DNA from: Bacteroides sp.
GTDB lineage: Bacteria > Bacteroidota > Bacteroidia > Bacteroidales > Muribaculaceae
Direction of reading: 5' to 3'
Assembly (NCBI GenBank): GCA_014802435.1
Contig: JAAVCG010000006.1
Location: forward strand, 62,001-126,000
DNA: 64,000 nucleotides
Position numbers and translations under genes: made by a program. This document shows positions 1 through 7,852 of this stretch, in pieces. Position 1 is the first letter of the stretch. Each line of letters starts with the position of its first letter. The notes below the pieces were generated by a model. That model saw nothing but the letters and a program-made list of their open reading frames with translations. It ran no database searches and was not told the DNA's origin.

Positions 1-1
1 C

Positions 2-418
2 CGGGCCTTCGCCAAGGTGAAGGCTGCCGTCATGAACCTCTTCAAGGCCGACGCCAAATCGCAGGCCCTGCAACACACCCGCCATCACGTCAAGCACACC
101 ATCGAACACCGCATTGACGGGCGCTTCGCCTCAATCTCCAAGCTCGAGGAACACATGATGGACCTGGTCTATGAAATCAATCCCCGCGCCATCTATGAGC
201 AATTCTGCCGCGATTTCCACTCCTATATCCGTGATGACGACTATCCCTCGGTTCTCCGCGTCTACAATCAAAAGTCGATGCTCTCCCAGAGCAACGTCGG
301 CTCCCTGACCGGCTGCGGAGACCATCGGGCCTACATCGCCGCCATCCTCAACATCCTCAAATCCCCCTCCCCCGCCGCTGACCGCATCCGCCGCGCCCTC
401 CGCGCCCAATTCAACTAA
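2..418 (+). CDS. C-terminal part of an unrecognised protein (truncated by window edge)
   Basis: The reading frame is open from base 2 to the TAA at 416-418, so this is the tail of a longer gene whose start lies outside the window; the GTG at 17 is only an internal codon. About 138 residues are visible. They are hydrophilic and probably helical, with a segment reading IEHRIDG and another YPSVLRVYNQKSML. The layout loosely resembles the C-terminal end of DUF4435/TOPRIM-like proteins, but I cannot confirm this. Codon use is GC-rich like the core genome and clearly unlike the AT-richer genes that follow, which suggests it belongs to the neighbouring conserved block and not to the accessory patch. 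Confidence 0.6.
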   Translation, partial: RAFAKVKAAVMNLFKADAKSQALQHTRHHVKHTIEHRIDGRFASISKLEEHMMDLVYEINPRAIYEQFCRDFHSYIRDDDYPSVLRVYNQKSMLSQSNVGSLTGCGDHRAYIAAILNILKSPSPAADRIRRALRAQFN

Positions 419-427
419 AACTACTTC

Positions 428-1135
428 ATGATTATGGAGGAAGAATATAAAAAAGAAATAACCCGGAGGTTCGCCGAACTTGGAGCAGAGAGCGAGGTGG
501 AAAGCTATCTTGCTTTGTTCCCGGAGCTTAATAGCCGCCTTTCAAAGTTCGCTATCGGTATACTGAGATGGAACACTGTCGGGCTGATTGACATTTGCAA
601 TCCTGATGATGTGAGTCGTGTGCGGCTTATTCTGAAAGTCCTTGATCAAACTCCCGGATTTGACTTTTTTGACGATACTTTCAATGAGTGTAGTCCCGAG
701 ATGGTGTGCGAAATAATAGGGATGTCACCCATGGCTTTGCCCTCAGAGCAGGTGATTGAATTCAACTATACGGTCAAATATATTGGAAATTATGCCGAGG
801 CCCGTCAATACTTCGACATGACATCTTGGTGTATAGTTATTTCGGAAGAGTCATTCAATGCTTATACCGCCAATGGCAACCGTTTCTACTTCTGCGGTAA
901 CGGCGAGTGGTGGAAAGTCCCGTGCATACCCGACATGAGTTTCCCTCGCGATTGTTTCGGATATTCTCTCATTGCAGTTGAGGTCAGCCCGGAAAACAAA
1001 ATTGTTTCAATCACTTCCAGATGGAACACCTGTGGCGGCGACGACGGAAATTTCATCACCGAGGATGAATTAAAATCAATTCTTGGCAATGAGAATTACA
1101 ATAAGATCCTTTGTAAACCTACTGAAAATCACTAA
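428..1135 (+). CDS. Hypothetical protein, 235 aa
   Basis: I do not recognise this gene. It begins 9 nt after the preceding stop; the ATG at 434 is an alternative start. The protein is soluble, acidic and has no signal peptide. Its middle part has the pattern A-x-x-Y-F-D-M-T-S-W-C-I-V-I-S followed by an F and then an RFYFCGNGEWW segment. I have a vague memory of a similar W-C-I-x-S-x-x-x-F pattern in phage and mobile-element proteins of Bacteroidales. The C-terminal third has RWNTCGGDDG before a final helical tail. Base composition is AT-richer than the upstream gene, consistent with transfer. It may be transcribed with the genes at 1161 and 1820, since only 25 nt separate it from the next likely start. 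Confidence 0.65.
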   Translation: MIMEEEYKKEITRRFAELGAESEVESYLALFPELNSRLSKFAIGILRWNTVGLIDICNPDDVSRVRLILKVLDQTPGFDFFDDTFNECSPEMVCEIIGMSPMALPSEQVIEFNYTVKYIGNYAEARQYFDMTSWCIVISEESFNAYTANGNRFYFCGNGEWWKVPCIPDMSFPRDCFGYSLIAVEVSPENKIVSITSRWNTCGGDDGNFITEDELKSILGNENYNKILCKPTENH

Positions 1136-1160
1136 ATTTACTAAAATATTTCCCCAGAAG

Positions 1161-1820
1161 ATGAATAAATTGGAATACCCCGAAGTAAATCTTTATAAAT
1201 TAAGATTGCTTTCAAAAGGAGACGAATCACTGATTGTGACCCGTCAGGACGATGAGAAGCATTTCTATAACGTTTCTCTTGATATGATTGGCAGATATTA
1301 TTCTCTTGAAGAGGCGGAAGAAGCACTTAAAGGTCATCAGGAAGCTGACGGTGACGTTATTGCCTATCAGATCGTTGGACCTGAACATGGACATGGAGAT
1401 ACTTTGTTCGTAGAATCCGATGTAGATGACATGATTGACGGGATGTATGAAACCGAGGATTATGATGAATCTCCGGAATTTCAAATGGTGTTCAATGCGA
1501 ATCGCGAATTAGTATCGTCATATTTTTATGATGTCAATAATCCGGGAGGTAAAAGGCTTGAAAAAGAAACCGTCTTCAATGCCGGAGATAAGGCCTGGAT
1601 GCTCGGGAGCTGTTACCTTGGCCACGAGGAACTTCACATCCTGATACCGGTAATAATTGAAGGCTTCGCTCAGAACTCTGATGAACTTAATATAGCATCA
1701 GACGGTGTAGACATCAAGCCATTGGTAACGGTAAAATGTAATTGGGGTGAATACCCGGAGCCCGAGGGCGAACAGAGCCCGCGAATTGACCTGCTACCTT
1801 CTGAGATAATCAGTAAGTAA
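1161..1820 (+). CDS. Hypothetical acidic protein coupled to a nuclease-like gene
   Basis: The frame is open from a TTG at 1083, but the ATG at 1161 (MNKLEYPEVN) is preferred because the earlier part overlaps the upstream gene and looks like random coding. The product is about 219 aa, very acidic in the middle (a DVDDMIDGMYETEDYDES stretch) and has no signal peptide or membrane segment. No family is recognised. Its TAA overlaps the ATG of the next gene by one base (TAATG), so the two are translationally coupled and their products probably act together. An acidic partner next to a nuclease could be an inhibitor or a specificity subunit; this is speculation. Confidence 0.65.
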   Translation: MNKLEYPEVNLYKLRLLSKGDESLIVTRQDDEKHFYNVSLDMIGRYYSLEEAEEALKGHQEADGDVIAYQIVGPEHGHGDTLFVESDVDDMIDGMYETEDYDESPEFQMVFNANRELVSSYFYDVNNPGGKRLEKETVFNAGDKAWMLGSCYLGHEELHILIPVIIEGFAQNSDELNIASDGVDIKPLVTVKCNWGEYPEPEGEQSPRIDLLPSEIISK

Positions 1821-2731
1821 TGAAAAACCTGCATCCTTCTGAATATAAAGGCAAGGAGTTCGATACCCTTGTTGATGTTTTTGGATTGAAGCGCGATGAA
1901 AGGCTCAATAAGCTGTTTGAATCTGCCACTCATGGTGATGGAAATGAAATTTCAAGGATTCTTATTCCACATTCATCTTCTCTCCTGGCATTTCTCTGCT
2001 TTAGTAATGTCAGCAAAGACCATCCAATCAGAATTCTCGGAACGGAGTATGTAGACGTTATGTTTGAGGTGAAGAATGATGTCATAGAATCTCCTGACAG
2101 GTATCCCTCCAATATAGACGTTATGCTCATTGATAAATCCGGAACGCAGATTCTCTTTTTGGAGTCGAAATATACCGAATATCTGAAAAGTGGCCGAGCC
2201 TATCTTGCGAATCGATATAGGGCTTTCTATGATTCTTTATTAACCTCTAATGAAGATAAGTTCCGGTTCAAAGCCTCAGAAGTGAGGATAAACCACCGAC
2301 CGGATGAAAATCATCCCAAAGGATACTCTACGATTGAGTACTGCTTAAATAACGGTAATAAAACCTCAGAGTATCTTGAAGGAATAAAGCAGGCGTTCAG
2401 CCATCTGCTTGGAATTGCTACAGGGCCATCAGCTGTTCAGGCTAAACATAACGATAATTACACGGTTCAACTACTGGAAAGAGCTGAGAAAATCACATTT
2501 GCTTCTATTGTTTATAATTGTAACCCGGAAAAGTATAATGAGTACTTTGGTTTATATAAATCCGTATTTACAAACGACGGAATTATAAAGAAAGCCCTAC
2601 GAGAAGCTGTTCCTCACTCAAAAAATATCGATAAGCTGGTGATTCATCATGAATTGCTTACGTATCAGCAACTGAAAAAGGAAAATCCGACATGGTTACC
2701 CGATAAAGTTAAGCAGTTCTATAATTTTTAG
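1820..2731 (+). CDS. PD-(D/E)XK nuclease-like protein
   Basis: The 303-aa soluble protein has a plausible PD-(D/E)XK core: D100 in NIDVMLID, followed by a beta strand ending in FLESKY with E115 and K117 (the E-x-K of the fold). This arrangement is known from restriction endonucleases and repair nucleases, including a PGN_0703-like family of putative restriction enzymes in Bacteroidetes. After the core are helices with AYLANRYRAFYDSL and a conserved-looking glycine-rich turn, LLGIATGPS. Translation starts at an ATG overlapping the stop of the upstream acidic protein. No methyltransferase is adjacent. The nuclease assignment rests on the motif only; DNA cleavage is inferred. AT-rich codon use suggests acquisition by transfer. 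Confidence 0.6.
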   Translation: MKNLHPSEYKGKEFDTLVDVFGLKRDERLNKLFESATHGDGNEISRILIPHSSSLLAFLCFSNVSKDHPIRILGTEYVDVMFEVKNDVIESPDRYPSNIDVMLIDKSGTQILFLESKYTEYLKSGRAYLANRYRAFYDSLLTSNEDKFRFKASEVRINHRPDENHPKGYSTIEYCLNNGNKTSEYLEGIKQAFSHLLGIATGPSAVQAKHNDNYTVQLLERAEKITFASIVYNCNPEKYNEYFGLYKSVFTNDGIIKKALREAVPHSKNIDKLVIHHELLTYQQLKKENPTWLPDKVKQFYNF

Positions 2732-2750
2732 CTAACTTCATTAGCCGAAG

Positions 2751-2960
2751 CTATGGAGAGGCGGATTCCGATATATGCGAAGATACACGCCCTGACGGAC
2801 GTGCCTACGCTCTTTTGACCCGCTATGCGGGCCTTGTCAATAAGTCACGCAAGCTCCACGGACTTTGTCTCAAGAACTTATAGGGCGCCACGGAGCCCGG
2901 TGGATTTCGCCAACTCATGATTTCTGTAACACCATCGCCTGCTTTACTCTTTAACCATGA
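2751..2960. repeat. Decayed interspersed repeat, related to the 50745-51004 element
   Basis: The block starts with CTATGGAGAGGCGGATTCCG (2751-2770), which matches the terminal arm at 50745 with one change. It continues with a stretch containing ATACACGCCCTGACGGACGTG that resembles 50915-50935, and with a CGCTATGCGGG segment similar, in the other orientation, to 50796-50806. A further part (about 2913-2945, CTCATGATTTCTG and following) resembles 45212-45240. The right terminal arm is missing, so this looks like a truncated or rearranged copy. The gene-free stretch 2732-3060 holds only this repeat and the terminator at 3004. Confidence 0.6.
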
Positions 2961-3003
2961 CTTCTTTGCTGATATATCTTATATCTGAGGAGTTATGATA
3001 TAA

Positions 3004-3047
3004 CACCGGGCTTCGTGGCTGAGTGCCGCGAAGCCCGGTGAGTTTTT
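3004..3047 (+). terminator. Rho-independent terminator
   Basis: A 12-bp perfect stem (CACCGGGCTTCG at 3004-3015 with its complement at 3029-3040) is followed by AGTTTTTT. It would end transcripts coming from the nuclease gene. It also lies just past the 3' end of the reverse-strand gene at 3061, but on that strand no T-run follows. Confidence 0.75.
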
Positions 3048-3060
3048 TGGGGGGATGGGT

Positions 3061-4788
3061 TTATTTGAGGATTTTTTTGCCGTTGATGATGTAGAGGCCG
3101 GGGGCGGAGGGGTTGTTGACGCGGCGTCCCTGGAGGTCATAGACCGGGGCATCGGGGTTTTCAGCCTTGATGGCGTCGATGCTGTTTTCGGCAAGTTTAT
3201 TGATGGTGAGCTTGAAGTTGCCGGGGAGGTAGGGGGCTACGTTATAGGGGATTCCGGCGGCTTGGGCGTTCTGATAGGCTTCAAGGTTAAAGTCAGGGTT
3301 GGGGGTGACGTTGGTGTCATAGAGCGCACCGCCGCTGAGGCTCAGGTAGAGGCCGGCAGAGGGGCCGAAGGTGAGCACTCCGTCTTGGAATGAGCTGCCG
3401 CTGGAGCTGACGCCATAATACATCTCAAAGAAGTTCTTGTCGCTTTCATAGTCGTCGCTGCCCCACATCCAGATCAGGTCGGACCAGTCATGGCCCAGGT
3501 AGAGCTCGCTTTCCAGGACTTCAAGGCCCAGGGTTGAGCGCTCGATGTAGACGTTGTCGGGGTCAGAAGCGTTGATGTAGATGTGATGGTCGTGGCCGTG
3601 GCCATAGGTGAGATATTGCTCGGCTTCGGCGAATTTTTCATAAGGGTTGACCACACGGTAATAGTCCTTGCGGGTTTTATGCTTCTGGATTTCAACGGTG
3701 AAGTCGGCAGACTTGAAGAGGGTGGGGTAGAGCGAGGAGAGGAATCCTTCGGTCATCGTGCCGTCAGAGAATGTTTCCCATTGGTCGGCTTCAAATTCGG
3801 GGTTGAACACTTCAAAGTATTGCGCCTTTTTGAGGGTTCCTTCGGCATCGGCGGCCATGATGTAGACATGGGCGCAGCGGGCGGGCATTCCCTTGGTGCT
3901 GACAACGATAACGTCGTCGGGGCGGATGTTCTTGCCGGTTTGAATACATTCATCGGCGGCGACGGGATGGTCGGGCCATTCGTAGACCACTGCATAGCGG
4001 AGAACGGGGATGTTTTCATCGCCCAGAACGTAGAACTGATAATTTCCGGCCTCGGAGGGGCAATAGGCAGTCTTGGTGACTACGGAGAAGTCATAGTTGA
4101 CGGGGACGGTAGTTCCGGTGAGGACGAGCTGGAAGGAACCGTAACGGTTGCCGATGTGCCAGTCAAGATCGTCAGAATCATCGGCATTTTCGCTGATAAC
4201 GTAAATGGCCTGGCGCTCGGGGAAGGTGATAACGCCGTCAACGAGGGTTCCGCAGGCTTTATCGGCGGATTCGGCGCTGATGCCGTATTTGCCGATGAGT
4301 TCGCTCTTGCCGTAGGCGGTACAGTTGCGGTGTTGCTGCACGGTCAGCGGCGGCTGGACGTTATAGTCAGTGCTTATCGGTTCATAGACAATGCCGATTG
4401 GCGAGGGCTTGATTTTGACTTTCTCGGGATTCGTCGCGTCAATCAGGATGTAATATTCATCGCCGGTGAGGAGTTTGCCGGGATAGTCTTCATGATTTTC
4501 AATCGCGGCGCGTTCGGGCGCGGGATAGTTTTTCCAGGGGTCAACGATTCGATACATTCCGGGGTGGAGCGCATCTTCCTGAACGGTGACATTAAAAGTC
4601 TGCGCGCCGACGCTCCAGAATGTGGTGGCCAAATCGTCGGTATAGGCACATTCGCCGATGGTTTGCCAGTCAGCGGCGGTTTCGGTCTCCGGGGCATCGG
4701 CCATCATTACCGGGGCCTTATGCGGGAGCGCTGCTTGGATTGATATGGCGCCGCAGGCGAGCGCCAGGGTGAGGTAAAATTTTTTCAT
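3061..4788 (-). CDS. Secreted protein with duplicated beta-rich module and YDLQGRR tail
   Basis: The 575-aa protein has a cleavable signal peptide (MKKFYLTLALACGAISIQA). Two modules resemble each other: residues about 39-225, opening with DWQTIGECAYTDD and holding a GMYRIVDPW segment, and residues about 335-510, opening with QWETFSDGTMTEG and holding YYRVVNPY. The order W, G, T, then Y-R-[IV]-V-[DN]-P-[WY] is kept in both. The C-terminus has YDLQGRRV and ends IINGKKILK, a tail also found on three other secreted proteins here and probably a surface-sorting or processing signal. Function is unknown. A -7 box lies 43 nt upstream. The gene diverges from the secreted protein at 4997. Confidence 0.85.
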   Translation of the reverse strand: MKKFYLTLALACGAISIQAALPHKAPVMMADAPETETAADWQTIGECAYTDDLATTFWSVGAQTFNVTVQEDALHPGMYRIVDPWKNYPAPERAAIENHEDYPGKLLTGDEYYILIDATNPEKVKIKPSPIGIVYEPISTDYNVQPPLTVQQHRNCTAYGKSELIGKYGISAESADKACGTLVDGVITFPERQAIYVISENADDSDDLDWHIGNRYGSFQLVLTGTTVPVNYDFSVVTKTAYCPSEAGNYQFYVLGDENIPVLRYAVVYEWPDHPVAADECIQTGKNIRPDDVIVVSTKGMPARCAHVYIMAADAEGTLKKAQYFEVFNPEFEADQWETFSDGTMTEGFLSSLYPTLFKSADFTVEIQKHKTRKDYYRVVNPYEKFAEAEQYLTYGHGHDHHIYINASDPDNVYIERSTLGLEVLESELYLGHDWSDLIWMWGSDDYESDKNFFEMYYGVSSSGSSFQDGVLTFGPSAGLYLSLSGGALYDTNVTPNPDFNLEAYQNAQAAGIPYNVAPYLPGNFKLTINKLAENSIDAIKAENPDAPVYDLQGRRVNNPSAPGLYIINGKKILK

Positions 4789-4831
4789 TTAGAACCTGTA
4801 AAATGTGTAACTATGGATTATTTTTCGGGTG

Positions 4832-4839
4832 CAAATTTA
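4832..4839 (-). promoter_or_regulatory. Predicted -7 box (TAAATTTG) for the gene at 3061-4788
   Basis: The reverse strand reads TAAATTTG, matching the Bacteroidetes -7 consensus TAnnTTTG, 43 nt before the ATG. No convincing -33 TTTG at standard spacing was seen. Confidence 0.5.
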
Positions 4840-4907
4840 GTCAATTTTAACGAGAAAACAACCAAAATGACATAAAAATTAAACTTTTTGTGAAAAATTT
4901 TCTGATT

Positions 4908-4941
4908 TTTGTGGTTTTTTAAAGAAAATTGTGTAATTTTG
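4908..4941 (+). promoter_or_regulatory. Predicted promoter of the secreted-protein gene at 4997
   Basis: TTTG at 4908-4911 and TAATTTTG at 4934-4941, with 22 bp between, fit the Bacteroidetes -33/-7 pattern with a slightly long spacer. The start codon follows 55 nt later. Confidence 0.6.
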
Positions 4942-4996
4942 CGCCGTCAAAACCCAAATATTGCCAATAACACAATCACAAATTAAAGTTACACAA

Positions 4997-7195
4997 ATGA
5001 AAAAAATCTACACTCTTTTGACTCTCTTCGTCGCCTCGCTCCTGAGCCTGGTAGCGCAAGCCGAGACCCGCACCGTCACGTTCCACGTTGACGATGCCAC
5101 CCATCTCCAGCCCGTGCAGAGATACTCTACGGATGTCACCCTGCAATTTGACGAGAACAATGACCTCCAAGTGACCTTTGGCGAGGACTACGAGCTCCGC
5201 AGACTGATTTTCACGGCTGCAGAAGGCTATAAAATTTCCTCTATGAAGAAGGCCGATGGTTCGGCATATTCCAGTGATTATGTTCTTGAGCCTAATCCGA
5301 ACACAAATCCTCAGTCAAAGGTTGAATTCAACGGATATGATTCATATGACGGATTCTATGTTGAAGACGGCGATGTTGTCAACATTGAAACCGAAGGATT
5401 TGAGGCCAAACTCTTTACTTTCAAGGGTAATCCTGAGCATATTAATTATGCTACTGTCAACGGAAAGAAAGTCTATATGGACGAAACCGGCACGTTGACC
5501 TATGACGTTACCGACGTTTATACTTTCTATGTTTACTTGAACGATGACATCTCTCTGACCGATGTTACTGACGCCGACGGCAATAAAGTGGACTATACTT
5601 ACAATGCAAGTAATAACTATTTCTACATCAGGCCCGGCGACTTTGACGGAAGCGCAACCTTTAACATTGTAACAGCCTCAAAAGAAGACCTGCGCACCGC
5701 ATCATTCACCGTCAACATCGTTAACGGCACTGCCGATGACGTTGACTTCTATCGCGGTGGAAAGACTATGGCGCTCGAAGGAACCGAAACCGTAGTTAAA
5801 TTCGACCCCGAAGGCGAAGCGGAGTTCAAAGTGGGCCGCAACCCCTGGAGCAAGAAGCTCCATAAGGTGGAACTCGACGGCGAAGATATCCCCTATGGAA
5901 ACTATTATCACTTCTTTAACCCCAAGGATGGCTCTAACCTGGTTATCACCGTTGATGCCCCCCAGCAGCCCGTCCCCGTTAAGTTTGTGTTCACTAATGA
6001 GGGCACCGAGGGTGTGCTCAGCCGCCTGTCATGCGACGGCATTACTTATAGCGCTGAAGAATGTCTCTTTGAGGGCTTTACGCTCAATTATGGCAGCATC
6101 TTCTATCTGGAACTCAACGAGTCCGACTATGACGTAGAAGAAGTCCTCTATAACGGCGAAGACGGCTATCGCGGCGAAATTCTGACCGACGACGAGTATG
6201 TCGTAACCATCACCGCAACCAAGCGCCCGATGAAGCAAATCACTTTCAAGACCGAGGCTTGGCAACACATCGCCCTGGAAGATGACTGGTATCACGCAAT
6301 CAATCTGACCGGTGAAACAACGGTCTTTGAAGCCCTTGAGCTTCCCCAATACTTCACCATCTCAACTAAGGATGGTTACATCATTAACTCAATCACTGAC
6401 GAGGCCACCGGCGCTAACCTGCTGGAAGAAGGATACTATGGCGACTTACGCATTGTGGACTTCAAGGAAGGAATGACCATCCTGATTGACGCCTCAGAGT
6501 TTGTTCGCGATCAGGAAATGGTTATCTATCTTGAAGATGCGGAATGGGCGCGCCAAGACATCTCCCTCAATGACTGGACCTCATTTGAAAAGAGAATTTC
6601 AGTTGATAAGGGCTACAATCATGTCATGTTTGGTGAGGGCGACTTTGCAAACGCCGTCTTCTTGGTTGAGCCTCTTGAAGGCACCCCGGTAATGTATCTC
6701 AACGATGAGAAAGTAGAGATGGAAGAAGACCGCTGGGGCGACCTGGTGCCCGTAGGACTTGACGCGATTAAGGCCGGCGATGTCCTGAAGATTTTCTTGG
6801 AAGAAAAGGATACCCACACGGTTACTTATCAGATTGCCGACGATGTTAACGCCGAGGTTTATCATGACCATGTAGTAGCTGTAGAGTCACCTGCCACTCA
6901 TGCAGTTCTCCCCGGCACTGAAATCCACATCAAGCCCGCCGCAACAAAGGCCCGCAGCGCAGTCAACGGCCTGATTGTCAAGGTTAATGACCAGGTTGTC
7001 GAACCGGCAGATGATGGCGTCTACACCATCACCACCGATGGCGACAAGACCATCAACATTGCCAACGACCCGACGAGCTCAATCAGCGAAATCACCGCTG
7101 ACGAAAACGTTAAATCTTACGACCTGATGGGACGCAGAGTCAGCGCAAACCATCGCGGTCTGACGATAATAAATGGAAGGAAAGTTATGAAATAA
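4997..7195 (+). CDS. Secreted repetitive beta-sandwich-like protein with YDL-GRR tail
   Basis: The start is taken at the ATG of MKKIYTLLTLFVASLLSLVAQA, a clear signal peptide; the longer frame from 4961 adds residues unlike a signal. The mature part (about 710 aa) consists of loosely repeated units of about 90-110 residues that begin with strands such as TVTFHVDD, TASFTVNIV, ITFKTEA and TVTYQIADD, suggesting tandem Ig-like or beta-sandwich domains. It is acidic and rich in Asp and Glu. The tail has YDLMGRRV and ends IINGRKVMK, like the other tagged secreted proteins in the window. No catalytic motif was recognised; a surface or adhesion role is a guess. It is followed by a strong terminator. 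Confidence 0.85.
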   Translation: MKKIYTLLTLFVASLLSLVAQAETRTVTFHVDDATHLQPVQRYSTDVTLQFDENNDLQVTFGEDYELRRLIFTAAEGYKISSMKKADGSAYSSDYVLEPNPNTNPQSKVEFNGYDSYDGFYVEDGDVVNIETEGFEAKLFTFKGNPEHINYATVNGKKVYMDETGTLTYDVTDVYTFYVYLNDDISLTDVTDADGNKVDYTYNASNNYFYIRPGDFDGSATFNIVTASKEDLRTASFTVNIVNGTADDVDFYRGGKTMALEGTETVVKFDPEGEAEFKVGRNPWSKKLHKVELDGEDIPYGNYYHFFNPKDGSNLVITVDAPQQPVPVKFVFTNEGTEGVLSRLSCDGITYSAEECLFEGFTLNYGSIFYLELNESDYDVEEVLYNGEDGYRGEILTDDEYVVTITATKRPMKQITFKTEAWQHIALEDDWYHAINLTGETTVFEALELPQYFTISTKDGYIINSITDEATGANLLEEGYYGDLRIVDFKEGMTILIDASEFVRDQEMVIYLEDAEWARQDISLNDWTSFEKRISVDKGYNHVMFGEGDFANAVFLVEPLEGTPVMYLNDEKVEMEEDRWGDLVPVGLDAIKAGDVLKIFLEEKDTHTVTYQIADDVNAEVYHDHVVAVESPATHAVLPGTEIHIKPAATKARSAVNGLIVKVNDQVVEPADDGVYTITTDGDKTINIANDPTSSISEITADENVKSYDLMGRRVSANHRGLTIINGRKVMK

Positions 7196-7212
7196 GGTAA
7201 AAATGTGATCTT

Positions 7213-7247
7213 AGAAAAGCGGGGCTCGCGAAGGGTCCCGCTTTTCT
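7213..7247 (+). terminator. Rho-independent terminator
   Basis: An 11-bp perfect stem (AGAAAAGCGGG at 7213-7223, CCCGCTTTTCT at 7237-7247) encloses a 13-nt loop. The T-rich 3' arm serves as the release tract. It closes the secreted-protein gene. Confidence 0.75.
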
Positions 7248-7251
7248 ATCA

Positions 7252-7283
7252 TTTGCTTTTCCGCAAAAATTTTCGTAAATTTG
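7252..7283 (+). promoter_or_regulatory. Predicted promoter for the cupin-miaA pair
   Basis: TTTG (7252-7255), 20 bp, TAAATTTG (7276-7283) is a textbook Bacteroidetes promoter. Transcription would start near 7290, exactly where the short tandem arrays begin, so the arrays would form the 5' leader. Confidence 0.75.
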
Positions 7284-7290
7284 CCAAATA

Positions 7291-7391
7291 AATACAAAAT
7301 ACAAAGTACAAAATACAAAATATAAAATACAGAATAAGACTTATAAGATTTATAGAACTTATAAAACTTATAAAACTTATAAGAATTATAA
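7291..7391 (+). repeat. Two consecutive short tandem arrays in the 5' leader
   Basis: First come about seven 7-bp units based on AATACAA (7291-7339); then six 9-bp units based on AACTTATAA (7338-7391). Both are pure A/T apart from one C or G per unit. They fill nearly the whole predicted leader between the promoter and the ATG at 7424. Confidence 0.9.
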
Positions 7392-7423
7392 AACTCAAAA
7401 AAAACTTACCCCCCAAACAAAAA

Positions 7424-7852
7424 ATGGTAACAGTAATTGACGGAGAGATTTTTCGCGACCATCGAGGCGTCATCATGTCGCTCAACGACTTCCATCTGGA
7501 AGGAGTGGAGCGCACCTATACTATTCATCATCCGGATGCGTCTGTAGTGCGCGGCTGGCATGGCCATCAGCACGAACGCAAATGGTTCCATTGCATCAAA
7601 GGCGGATTCACCATGGCCTTTGTCCAGCCCGACGACTGGGAAAATCCGTCGCTCGACCTCAAGCCTGAAATCTTCCATATCTCAGACCAAAAGAGCCAGG
7701 TGCTCTGCGTCCCGGCCGGCTATGCCAACTGCCTGAAAGCCACGGAGCCGGGGTCAATCCTCCAAGTGTGGAGCGACAAGCAGTTGCCCGTGGCGTTGCT
7801 CGACTCATGGCGCTATCCGTCATCAAACTGGGTTGACTGGGATCAGTATTGA
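7424..7852 (+). CDS. Cupin sugar-nucleotide epimerase/isomerase-like protein (RmlC-like)
   Basis: The 142-aa single-domain cupin has the features of dTDP-4-dehydrorhamnose 3,5-epimerase-like and WxcM/FdtA-like sugar 3,4-ketoisomerase proteins: GVIMSLNDF near the N-terminus, the H-rich cupin strand VVRGWHGHQHERKWFHCIKG around residues 42-61, and a VPAGYANCLKA strand in the second cupin motif. Such enzymes act on nucleotide-linked sugars for surface polysaccharides. Here it stands alone, without rml or glycosyltransferase genes, and shares an overlapping stop/start (TGATG) with miaA. The exact substrate cannot be told from the sequence. Confidence 0.8.
   Translation: MVTVIDGEIFRDHRGVIMSLNDFHLEGVERTYTIHHPDASVVRGWHGHQHERKWFHCIKGGFTMAFVQPDDWENPSLDLKPEIFHISDQKSQVLCVPAGYANCLKATEPGSILQVWSDKQLPVALLDSWRYPSSNWVDWDQY

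Noticed and set aside
1083..1160. N-terminal extension of the gene at 1161 from a TTG
   Set aside because: It overlaps the upstream gene by 53 nt and the peptide looks like random coding; the ATG at 1161 is better.
3583..4743. 386-aa forward frame opposite the secreted protein
   Set aside because: It is an antisense shadow of a high-GC gene with a clear signal peptide and tail on the other strand.
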